This document shows, piece by piece, positions 24,843-35,615 of a DNA stretch of 64,000 bases (positions are counted from its first letter, which is position 1; each line of letters begins with the position of its first letter). The DNA is from Calvatia gigantea (Eukaryota; Basidiomycota; Agaricomycetes; Agaricales; Lycoperdaceae): contig JACAAK010000008.1 in NCBI GenBank assembly GCA_025093985.1, positions 1,240,001-1,304,000 of the forward strand, given 5' to 3'. Position numbers and translations under genes: made by a program. Below the pieces are notes generated by a model. That model did no database searches, was not told the origin of the DNA, and saw only the letters and a program-made list of their open reading frames with translations.

Positions 24843-26592
24843 TCAGTCAGGTAACAATTCAGGAGTAAAGGTATGATAAATACCTCTGAATTCAATTTGG
24901 CGTTCCCACGTACATTTGCGCTGCACAGGAGCCGAAGCGTCCAAGGTGATAAATGACCGCTTAGCCTCGCCGCCCCCAAAACGGGGGATAGGTTGATTGA
25001 ACATCGAAAGTTTCTTGACGGCCCTGTCCAACTTAAACGCTTCTGGCCTAGCAGGTGGTTTCGCCATAGTTGAAGATGCTTGGGGGGTCGGGCCCCTAGG
25101 CATGCCAAGTTCGTTTAGGGGCTCTATGGTACTCCCCCCGAAAGCGACAACACCGATAAACGGCGATGTGGCAGCTATTGGGGTTCCTGTGGCACGGGCA
25201 TGGTCTGGATCCGCATCTTTTTTGATTTTTGCCCTAATCAAGCGCTGCTGCTCCTCATCTTTGTTCAAGATAGGGACCAAATCATCAGGAATAGGCTTAT
25301 CGAGCTAGATTGACATTGAAGTCAACGAGAGGCGCTGTTAGGTGGAGGACCACGCGTACCTTGGGATTCTGGCGGAACCCGACAAGCTCTACCAAACGCT
25401 TTTCCATCTTGGGCTTGGTGAGTGCCCGATGCTTTTCCCTCATACGTTGTCCCTCTGTGATCACGAAGTTATGGAATGCTAAAGGTACCTAAACGAGAGT
25501 CAGGTCATGGGAAGACCAAAAGAGCTTCCCTCCCCCACGGACCTCACCGGCTCTGACAGTACCAGTGGCAGGAGGAGAACTGTGGGGAAGTGATTGAATT
25601 TGAGAAACGGCAGTGCTTGTTCCGTTGACAGAGACAGCGCCACCGGGGGCCCTGCGGGAATAGCAGCTGTGATGGATATTGGAGAAAGAGCACTGCCGAT
25701 GCCTCCGGGAGGAAGAGAAGTATTTTGACTATACATGTCGACACATCTCAGGAAAGACGGCTGTACCAACACGATGCTAAATGCATAAGAGCTTACCTAT
25801 TCTCTTCGATAAGACGGCTGCCACCGGCATCGTTTTTCTCTTCAACTGCGGGGGCTATTGGTATCAATCTGGCAAACATCACCTTGCATTAAGTACAGGA
25901 AAGCGTTAAAGACGGATAAGAATAGTCCCCTACCTCAGGAAGTTCAGGACAGGATGCGCTGTGCTTCGGGCTCCTGCTTCTTGAAGTCGGCAGCACTGCA
26001 ATCGGGCCTGATAGTGAATGGGTCATCGTCAATAGCTCCAGTGACGCCAAACAGCTTTTCGTTGATGACAAACTGATCTTGAAAGGTATCGCAAGCGGGC
26101 CCGGGGGCGTCGTCGTTTAGAGCTTGAGCTTGTAAGTCGTGTTCACGGTCAGCGCTGGGCTCTTTCTGGCTCACGCCGGCACCAGCTTTGAAGACGAGAG
26201 TTGAGGCGCCAATTAGTTTAGTGTCAAAGAGGGCTTAGAAGACCCACCATCATCATCCGCGGGCCTCAGGTCAGGAAGTGCGAATATCAGCAGAGGTAAT
26301 GGAGACGGAGGCCTTGGGGGGAGCAGCAGGGGTCGTAAAATCCCTGACGTCACCAAGAGCGACACCCATCATGTCACCCCTCAAGGATTCCATGTAGCCC
26401 GAGAAGAGTTTGCGACAGATGAAGCGACTATGAAGTCGCATGTGCAAATGGTGTACTTCAGAGTACGCTTCAAGGCCTGAAAGGTGATACGAAGTCAGCA
26501 AGGAAACTGCGACACATACACCCTTTAGTGTACCTGCAATGAGCGCTTCTCTGTGAGCATTGCTGGGGGTCAAGTCAATGAAGTGACCTATC
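24843..26592 (-). pseudogene. ataxin-2/PBP1-like remnant (LSM and LsmAD pieces)
   Basis: Minus-strand fragments in the order expected for a poly(A)-binding-protein-binding protein of the ataxin-2/Pbp1 family: an LSM start (GHFIDLTPSN), an LSM end (GVALGDVRDFTTPAAPPK), an LsmAD block (QFVINEKLFGV with IDDDPFTIRPD), then KRLVELVGFRQNPK, KPIPDDLVPI and DEEQQRLIR. Stops and frame changes interrupt the path between pieces, and I could not build a continuous model. Family assignment rests on remembered motif shape, not alignment. It lies just upstream of, and on the same strand as, the kinase, an arrangement repeated in block B. Confidence 0.45.
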
Positions 26593-27095
26593 AATGGAAC
26601 GAAGAAAACACGAACAGGTCGGGAGGCCTGACAGCTCTGCCCTTGCTCCTAACAGTCCTGTGGCGTCGGCGGCCTGTTACATCTTTCGGATAGAGAACTT
26701 TGAAGGATTTCTCATGAGCACATGTTGGCGAAAGGTCATAGATAATCGTGGTCCGGGTTGTGATAATATTCGTTGTGGGGGCGGATGCCTCGAAGTTGCC
26801 CTGGACTTGATATGTTGGCGAGGGTTGGCCTGAGTGGTCAAAGTGACTGTTATATAGCTTTTAAAAAGGTCAGGCCCTCTCATTGCGTCGCTTAACCAAC
26901 AAAAGTGTCGTCTGTACGATGCACTAACCATATATGGGTTCCGGTTGCGATCTCAGCAGAGTCGGAGATCGCCCATCTCAGATTGCCTGGGCCTTGTGTT
27001 GTTTTGGTATCTAATCCAGGTTGGTTGATCATATACGTATGGTGCATGGGTGCCGCAAACAACTCCCTGATGTGGTCCACTTTTCCAAATCATCT

Positions 27096-27188
27096 ATGCC
27101 AAAACCGCCACCCCATGATCCCATGATGCTGCTAAATGAGACTCCTATGGGCTGTCCTCCCGACTCCTTCAGGAACTTTGACAGGGTT
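27096..27188 (-). pseudogene. displaced fragment of permease exon 12
   Basis: Read on the minus strand this matches the permease exon at 57955..58025 (GGQPIGV, SSIMGS, GGGFG) plus its acceptor side (CTGTCAAAG). It is interrupted right at its end by a Tc1 element. Confidence 0.6.
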
Positions 27189-27190
27189 TA

Positions 27191-28795
27191 CAGTAAGGGA
27201 CAAAACCCTTCCAATGATTTTGACTTTTTCATGAAATCTCAAATAACTCAGCAACCACTAAGCCAATTCATTTCAAATTTTAAATGAAGGTAGTCATGCT
27301 TCTTATCTACAAATATGTTTAAGCATTTAATATTATACTTTGTTTCTATGGAGATATGAATTATTGAATATTATGAGTGCATTGGAAGGGTTTTGTCCCT
27401 CATCTTCTCCAGGCACATAACTCTGTTTACTGCTCTCAAACAAATTCAAATAAAATCATATGATGAGAGTAGATTGTGTATAAAGATGAAAGCTTACTTC
27501 TCCAGGCCAAAGTAACCCAATAACTTATCTTCTGTTGACATGAAACCTCTCTCTTCTTCTCAGATTGATCATATCCTCTTTCTCCTTGACAAAGGACATA
27601 CTGCTACCCAAATTGCTTCCACTACTGGTTATTCCCTCAGTACTATCTCTAGAGTTCGCTCTAAACATAGGCCAACAATTTCCAAATCCACTGGTGGCTG
27701 TCCAAGCAAGCTTTCCCCCTCTGATACCAAATATGCCATTCGACTTCTCACCTCTTGCAAGGCTGATAATGCCTCTCAGGTCACAAAGGCCCTCCAAAAT
27801 GTTACCAACCAACCTATTTCATCCAAAACAATTTGAAGGACACTCAAAAGGGCAGGGATGAAGGCTGTAGTGAAGAGAAAACAGCCTTTACTCACTAGGG
27901 TTCACAAGCAGAAGAGGCTGGTATTTGCAAAAACATATGCAAACTGGACTGTGGAGGACTGGAAGCAGGTAGTTTGGACAGATGAGACTAAAATCAATCA
28001 GATGGGGTCAGATGGAAGGCATTGGGTGTGGAAAACAGCAGGAGAGGGGCTTAGTGACAGGCTGGTGAATGGAACTGTCAAGTTTGGAGGAGGTTCTTGC
28101 ATGATATGGGGGTGCATGCTATGGCAGGGGCCTGGCCATATACACCACATTGAAGGTACCATGGATGGTGACCTTTATGTTCACATTTTGGATGACAAAC
28201 TTTACCAAAGTCTCAAGAAATACAGGAAGAAGAAGTGGCAAGTCCTTTTCCAACAGGACAATGACCCCAAACACACAAGCAAAAAAGCAAAAATATGGCT
28301 TGAAAACAGTGGTTTAAAGGTTATGGAGTGGCCACCACAGTCCCCAGACCTTAATCCCATTGAACAGCTCTGGACTTATGTCAAAAACAGGCTAGAAGAG
28401 TATGAAAACTACCCTTCCAGCATAACTGAACTCAGAGAAAGAGTGGATATAGAATGGGGCAAAATTCCTGCATCAGTGTATCAGAATTTGATAGAGAGTA
28501 TGGCTAGGAGGGTTCAGGCTGTTTTACAGGCCAAAGGGGGCTATACAAAGTACTAGAGAACTGATTTTGTGTAGTTTCAGACAGAGGGACAAAACCCTTC
28601 CAATGGACTCATAATGTTGATTAATTCATATCACCACAGGAACTTAATATTACATAATGCTGTTTATACCTATTTGTAGATAAGATACAAGACTACCTAC
28701 ATTTAAATTCTGAAGTGGATACCTTTACTGGTTGCTGAGTTATTTGAGATTTCATGAAAAAGTCAAAATCATTGGAAGGGTTTTGTCCCTTACTG
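27191..28795 (+). mobile_element. Tc1/mariner transposon, copy 1 (1.6 kb, complete ends)
   Basis: Flanked by a TA target duplication (27189-27190 and 28796-28797). Terminal inverted repeats are identical for 67 bases, starting CAGTAAGGGACAAAACCCTT, and imperfect for about 200. Each end also carries an inner inverted copy of the outer 20-mer (outer 27196..27215, inner 27381..27400; inner 28585..28604, outer 28771..28790). An unoccupied version of the target survives at about 32970 in an inverted duplicate. Confidence 0.92.
27540..28556 (+). pseudogene. Tc1-type transposase with one in-frame stop
   Basis: 338-codon frame interrupted by TGA at 27834..27836; copy 2 has CAA there. N-terminal helix-turn-helix DNA-binding region (MKPLSSSQIDHILFLL, TGYSLSTISRV, GGCPSKLS), then a DDE catalytic domain: VWTDETKINQMGS, FQQDNDPKHTS and PDLNPIEQLW, with 34 residues between the second Asp and the Glu (DD34E, the Tc1 class). 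Ends normally before the right inverted repeat. A single nonsense codon makes it non-autonomous unless read through. Confidence 0.9.
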
Positions 28796-28797
28796 TA

Positions 28798-29909
28798 TGA
28801 CTCCCTGATGTTGTCCACTTTTCCAAATCATGGGTATGTAGTATGTACTGTCCATGGGCCAGGGGAGTTCTTTTTCCCACTTTGCAGTCACATAGGTCTG
28901 TGGAAAAAAGTCTTGAATGGACTTGTTACAAAAGGCTGTTTTCAATCAGCCAATGCTTTCCTTTTGAGGTCCGGAATTAGGTTGAAAAAACAGGTGGTGG
29001 ACATTGGAGGCCTTGTGAAACTGTACATATTGGCCTTGCAAGAGAGAATTCATGAATCGGCAGAGGGGGAAGCTGTTGAAATCGCTTGATTTGTAATTGA
29101 AGCCATTTAGGTAAAACTATGAGACTATGGAATACTTATGGAGCATGGCCAAAGTTATCGAAATGCTTGCGCAGATTGATGCCTAGAAGATTGGGTATAA
29201 ACCTTTGAAGTTCTTACTTTACCAATCTACTTGACCTTGACACAACTACTTTCATCAATGATTATATTATGGCTACCGGACTGAGATTCTGTGCAGTGAC
29301 TTGCCTACAACCCTTCCACATGACCATTGACAAAATATTCTAATATCAATCAATCTTAAACCCCTTAAACATTTCAAAGACTTACACCTTCATAAAATTA
29401 ATGAATTGGTATGGACGATTTTTACGAAGTTCACAGCATCTGGTTCCCGTGAATTGCCCTTTAGCACGGCAAATTGAAAGATAATCCAGATCTCAAAAGC
29501 TCTCTCCATCCAGGCATCCTCTGAGAGTATCACCCAAACCATACGCACCCCTGGACTCCGAGACCATGTGCGAAGAAAGTGGGGCTGTGTTAACGTCACT
29601 TTATGACCACATTGGACTCATTAAAGTACTTATTCCTTAAACCTGATTAACACTAGGTATCCACTTCCTCTAATCACTTGCGTGGTTAATTTCATTTTTA
29701 ACTGGATGTTGTCCTCCAAATTAACGAGGAAAGTAGAAAGTATGCCCACATTCCGATGAGAATTTGAATTTTAAGTATTTATAAAATACTGGAGTCAGTT
29801 GTGAGAGCGCGTTATGTGTACTGTTTCCACAAACACGACTCCTCCACAATGAGTGTTCTCCTAACATTTTATCAATATAAATTTAAAATTGCATCAAGAA
29901 ATCTTGAGG
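28798..29909. other. flank between Tc1 copies; partly inverted duplicate
   Basis: 28798 to about 29015 continues the sequence interrupted by Tc1 copy 1 and matches, inverted, about 32735..32965. From about 29020 to 29909 I see no gene. Confidence 0.5.
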
Positions 29910-30804
29910 TGAGTTCAGTTATGCTGGAAGGGTAGTTTTCATACTCTTCTAGCCTGTTTTTGACATAAGTCCAGAGCTGTTCAATGGGATTAAGGTCTGG
30001 GGACTGTGGTGGCCACTCCATAACCTTTAAACCACTGTTTTCAAGCCACATTTTTGCTTTTTTGCTTGTGTGTTTGGGGTCATTGTCCTGTTGGAAAAGG
30101 ACTTGCCACTTCTTCTTCCTGTATTTCTTGAGACTTTGGTAAAGTTTGTCATCCAAAATGCAAACATAAAGGTCACCATCCATGGTACCTTCAATGTGGT
30201 GTATATGGCCAGGCCCCTGCCATAGCATGCACCCCCATATCATGCAAGAACCTCCTCCAAACTTGACAGTTCCATTCACCAGCCTGTCACTAAGCCCCTC
30301 TCCTGCTGTTTTCCACACCCAATGCCTTCCATCTGACCCCATCTGATTGATTTTAGTCTCATCTGTCCAAACTACCTGCTTCCAGTCCTCCACAGTCCAG
30401 TTTGCATATGTTTTTGCAAACACCAGCCTCTTCTGCTTGTAAACCCTAGTGAGTAAAGGCTGTTTTCTCTTCACTACAGCCTTCATCCCTGTCCTTTTGA
30501 GTGTCCTTTGAATTGTTTTGGATGAAACAGGTTGGTTGGTAACATTTTGGAGGGCCTTTGTGACCTGAGAGGCATTATTGGCCTTGCAAGAGGTGAGAAG
30601 TTGAATGGCATATTTGGTATCAGAGGGGGAAAGCTTGCTTGGACGGCCACCAGTGGATTTGGAAATTGTTGGCCTATGTTTAGAGTGAACTCTAGAGATA
30701 GTACTGAGGGAATAACCAGTAGTGGAAGCAATTTGGGTAGCAGTATGTCCTTTGTCAAGGAGAAAGAGGATATGATCAATCTGAGAAGAAGAGAGAGGTT
30801 TCAT
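29872..30804 (-). pseudogene. Tc1-type transposase, open but C-terminally truncated
   Basis: 310 codons without internal stop. Matches copy 1 through the full DDE triad (VWTDETK, FQQDNDPKHTS, PDLNPIEQLW) up to YPSSITEL, then continues 12 codons into flanking DNA. Catalytic residues are complete, but about 40 C-terminal residues are replaced. With no right inverted repeat this copy cannot move itself. Confidence 0.88.
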
Positions 30805-31153
30805 GTCAACAGAAGATAAGTTATTGGGTTACTTTGGCCTGGAGAAGTAAGCTTTCATCTTTATACACAATCTACTCTCATCATATGATTTTATTTGAAT
30901 TTGTTTGAGAGCAGTAAACAGAGTTATGTGCCTGGAGAAGATGAGGGACAAAACCCTTCCAATGCACTCATAATATTCAATAATTCATATCTCCATAGAA
31001 ACAAAGTATAATATTAAATGCTTAAACATATTTGTAGATAAGAAGCATGACTACCTTCATTTAAAATTTGAAATGAATTGGCTTAGTGGTTGCTGAGTTA
31101 TTTGAGATTTCATGAAAAAGTCAAAATCATTGGAAGGGTTTTGTCCCTTACTG
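29910..31153 (-). mobile_element. Tc1/mariner transposon, copy 2 (3'-truncated)
   Basis: Same element as copy 1 in opposite orientation. The left end is intact and terminates at 31153 next to TA (31154-31155). The other end is lost: similarity to copy 1 stops at about 29910, inside the transposase, so the right inverted repeat and last codons are missing. Confidence 0.9.
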
Positions 31154-31155
31154 TA

Positions 31156-32730
31156 AGTACAATAGAAAATTGTCATCTCTGATACCAGCCTTCTGTACTG
31201 ACTTCCTGGTCCTGTATCCCTGGCCAGGTTTCTGGAGAAATACTACTGTATCCTTCACCAGCACCCTCAGTTGGCACTACTGTGAGACCCTATGTCATAT
31301 TGGAGGTAGAGCTAGGGCTGTGTCAGTGCCTAGGCTTTGCTGTGACCATGTGACATGATCTCTTTGACTACTCATTGGACATCAGTAAACAACATAAGGT
31401 TGATGCACTCTAGACTCATCCACTGTCACATGCCAAAATGTGATTTTGCATGACAAAAGCCTTCAAATTTCATTATAAACTGAACAATGTATATTTTGAG
31501 AAATATGCTCCCACAGAAATGTAAAGAGGGTATGGCCCCAAATTTCCTCTGAAGCAGATTTTGAAACTTTTGAGTGTGGAAATATAAAATGGTTTGTCTT
31601 TCAAGTTGATGATGGAGGAGGCTGGGTTATGTGGATACACATGCTGAACACACTCAAGGGAAGATCTTCACAATGCAGGGTTTCTCCTAGTACATCTTAC
31701 TCAAGATACTTAATTAATAATATTATCTCATCTAATGTAGTCTTTGAAGTTGTATTCTACTTGTCCTACTGTTAATGCGTGGATGGACAACACACATGAA
31801 AGAATGCTAAGGACCCTGTCACACCAGGTCACAGTGGATGAGTATGGAGTGCGTCAACCTTAGTTGTTTAAATCAGGTTTAAAGGGAATAAAGTTACCTT
31901 TACACATGTCCAATGTTGTGAGTCGGTAAATGGATGTCACGTTAACACAGCCACCACTGTGTCTTGCCGGCCACATCAATGTCTCGGGAAGCAGCGAGGA
32001 CGTAAGCCCTATGTGTTCGGGTGGACTACACTTCGATGAGGATGCCTTCGGCATGTGACGATGAGCCTTTTGGAGGAATGATGATTATCTCCTTTCTGTT
32101 GCCCCGGTGCCTGAACAGGTCTTCTACTTCACAAAGGAACCAGATGTCCTGCGAACCGTTGGGGTATGATGATGTACGTGATCACCATATCAAAACGTTG
32201 AGACTTCGATGCGGTGGTAGAGGATCATTTGAAGACGCTGAAGGGAGGTGATCTACGGGGCTTGGATTGATCCATTGCAGCAACACTTTAGTGCGAGCGG
32301 TCGCGTTGGACAGGACGCTCGTACGGAGAGCTCACCGCCTTCAGGATCACCAAGTCCAGGATAGCCATCATATCAACGCCGAGTTGAGAAACTACCTTGT
32401 TGCATCGCAGGTCCCGAGTCAGAGAAGTCGGTATGATGGGATAAGGAGACATGTCAAAGGGTTTTTACCTCCAAAAGCGACAGCGACGGGCCAGTCAATC
32501 AGTGCGGCATAGCAATTTTCTGATAACTTTTTGGTCCCAGTCTCACATTAACAATATGTTCATGTCTCAAGTAAGTGTTTCTTACCTTTGCTCTTACCAT
32601 GACAATAGTATGTACAAGCAAATTTTTCGCTACCCACCCTTGCCCTCCCTGATTTCATCTCGATTTCCATTCATACATTAGAAACCAATCTAATACAACA
32701 ACTTTCGCCAGGAGTTGGCCGTCGGCCCCC
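31156..32730. other. 1.6 kb with no recognisable gene
   Basis: AT-richer DNA without supportable exons. A weak minus-strand frame near 32150-32430 reads LGVDMMAILDLVILKAVSS but is soon broken; I cannot name it. Confidence 0.4.
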
Positions 32731-33380
32731 TGGTTTTTGTCAGCTTCACCTCTGACCGGTGACCTCAAAAGACAAACACATTGGTCTGATTGAAAACATG
32801 CTGTGTATTGATAAGCCGGAATCCCAGATTCCAATACTTTTTTCCACAGCCCTATGTGACTGCAAAGTGGGAAAAAGAACTCCCCTGGCCCATGGACAGT
32901 ACATACTACATACCCATGATTTGGAGAAGTGGACAACATCAGGGAGTCATAAACCCTGTCAAAGTTCCTGAAGGAGTCGGGAGGACAGCCCATAGGAGTC
33001 TCATTTAGCAGCATCATGGGGTCATGGGGTGGCGGTTTTGGCATAGATGATTTGGAAAAGTGGACCACATCAGGGAGTTGTTTGCGGCACCCATGCACCA
33101 TACGTATATGATCAACCGACCTGGATTAGATACCAAAACAACACAAGGCCCAGGCAATCTGAGATGGGCGATCTCCGACTCTGCTGAGATCGCAACCGGA
33201 ACCCATATATAGTTAGTGCATCGTACAGACGACACTTTTGTTGGTTAAGCGACGCAATGGGAGGGCCTGACCTTTCTAAAAGCTATATAACAGTCACTTT
33301 GACCACTCAGGCCAACCCTCGCCAACATATCAAGTCCAGGGCAACTTCGAGGCATCCGCCTCCACAACGAACACTATTAC
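32730..33380. repeat. inverted duplicate of 26.77-27.19 plus 28.80-29.02 kb, without the transposon
   Basis: Reverse complement of the sequence flanking Tc1 copy 1, collinear across the insertion point: GGGTTTATGACTCCCTGATG here corresponds to GGGTTTA, element, TATGACTCCC there. Includes a second copy of the permease exon-12 fragment (about 32953..33044, plus strand) and the ATATATAGTTAGTGCATCG motif. It ends abruptly at about 33380, where F-box sequence begins. Confidence 0.8.
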
Positions 33381-33385
33381 CGTGG

Positions 33386-33960
33386 GCTGTATGTACTGTG
33401 TGTAATTGAACGTTTTCCATCGTTTGCAAATCCTCACGATTCTTCAATCACCTTCGTGCCCCAAATATTCGATACCTTGCACACGAATATTACACCCGTG
33501 TGCCCAGGTTATACGATTCTGCTAAAGTCATTCGTAAGCAAGGTTCAAAGCGCTTTTGAAGAATTCGCTTTCAGCTACGTCTGACTCTTTGGAAGAGGGT
33601 TTATATCAATTCCTAGCCATTCTCCCACACTTGAAGTGGCTGCAACTTTGGGGAACCGGCAAATCAACCAACGTTCAGGTTGGATCCGGGCGCCGGACGT
33701 ATTTCTCTTCAATGATTTTTTGATGACGAGCTTGCTCATTATCCCTGAGAAGCGAGAAATTGTTACGATCGTCATTAAGGATATCAATGTGCTTGAGCTC
33801 AATCGGAATCAAGAACCTCCTGACAATGCAGGTGACACTGGCTTGGCCGTCAGCAGTGAAACCCGCCGACCTCTTGGAATCTCGCAAAAATTCGAGGACA
33901 CTGAGGAAATATGGCAAGAGACCTCTAACTTCTTTAGTCCAAGATTGGAGTCCACGGCGG
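33386..33960 (+). pseudogene. F-box gene fragment (C-terminal part)
   Basis: Matches the F-box gene at 20037 from about position 21053 to 21650, with an internal deletion after CTATACGATTCTGC that removes about 40 bases and shifts frame. Readable pieces include LLIIPEKREIVTIV and QKFEDTEEIWQETSNFF. No F-box motif or start remains. Confidence 0.8.
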
Positions 33961-33984
33961 TGTTGTGTATATACTGTCAGGGCG

Positions 33985-35615
33985 CTAGATTGACTTGAGT
34001 CTAGATGGCAGTCCTGGCCCCAACTAAGCAGGACCTAGCGAGGTCAAAATACGGGAGGATGGGCGGGATTTAAAGAACGAAGAGCTCAAATTTAAGTATA
34101 GCTAAGGAGTCCAGCGGTGAGTGGCACCTCGTGTCTTCTGGCTCTGCATAAGCTAACCCAAATATACTGTGGTGGAAGGGGAGGGAGATTAGTGAAGAAA
34201 GGTCTCCTTCCATTGGGGGTATATTGTAAATATCCCCGCAGGCCACGGAGAAACGCGTCGCAGAAACCATGTCGACGCCCCCATCCAAGGCGAAAGGCAA
34301 ACGGTGACCAATCGAGACGGAGGAAGACCTGGATGAAATGTTACCCGACCTACTGAGTTGCCACTTGACCGACTGCCCTCCGGCAGCCTTCTTTCCCCGA
34401 ACTACCATACCTTCGACGCACCCAGCGACGATTCTAACGGCTCTTCCGGGTACGAGTATCACACGAGTTGAAGCAACGACGAGAATCAATGCACCCCCAT
34501 AGAATGTGATGTACAAACTCGACCGATTACATTCACTCGTGAACGCGTCACGAACAACAACGAGAGTAACAGGGGGTGTTTTGGACAATTGGTTCAGTTG
34601 AAAATCTGAAATAACAAAGAGTGGGCGGTCCGAGATTGAACTTTTCGTCTGTGGCGAGGGAAGGAGGTGGAGATGTCATTAAGAATTATGTGAAGAAAGA
34701 AACAGTGCCACTCTACGCCCGAGATGTCGCTTCTCCCCCTGCATGGGCATCTGGATCTCCCACAACATCAAGTGATACTACGATAGAGGCAAACCTATTG
34801 GGTGCGCCATCACGCACCGATACCACTCTTCCCCCATCCGAGGCTGTGAGGGATCAAGGAAAGTGGAGGCGGAAGTTGACAGCTGCGTATTTGCCTGGAG
34901 TTCTTTCTAGGAAAATATTTCTGGGAGTAGAATGATGATGCAGAGAAAGGTGCCTGGGACTCTGAGGAGACATAATAAGCCTGGGAACCGACGCTTAGAG
35001 GTAGATCGTGATTTATGGGATGATTGTTATTATTTGTGTTTGTGGGTCTCAGTTTCATTTTTCGCTTTCTTCTTTTGGTCAGTACGGGTTTCTCTTTCTC
35101 TCCCCTTTTTTTTCTCTTTTCTTTTGAATCAATGTGTGCTTCTTAAAAATTTAAACATAAAACTTCCAAGGCATTATATAACGCGTGATGAACAGGAGTG
35201 AAATGGACAGTCACAATTCTCATCCCTTCCACCACACGAAACAAGTGCCGAGCGAATCCTTCAATTTTTTGAGCTGGCTCTACTTCCCATCCTGTGTTCA
35301 CTTCTGCGAGTCCTCGAGGTGGTCTCGTAGATTACAGCCCTAAGTAGAGGGAGATGCTATCCAACACTGGCAGGTTGATTGATACGATGACGAGAGCGAA
35401 ACAAAGCAAGAAAATTATCGACCTCCACATGAGCGGTTAAAACGTCCAACAAAGCAAACAAGGTATCAGCATAGAGAATATAGACGGGGGCGGGGCATGA
35501 AGGGAACGGGAGGGGTTTATGGAGCATTCTACTCTGATTTCTGTATAAGGGCATCCCATGAATAAATGTGAAGATATGATACCCATCGGCTCCTTCCATC
35601 GGGATAGGTTGACAG
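33985..35615. other. block B flank with a block-specific insert
   Basis: 33985..34340 and 35220..35615 align with block A (about 22360..22650 and 22680..22911). About 34345..35218 has no counterpart in block A. It contains open frames (34070..34588 minus with a hydrophobic FYGGALILVVASTRVI stretch; 34621..34935 plus) that I cannot assign. Confidence 0.45.
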
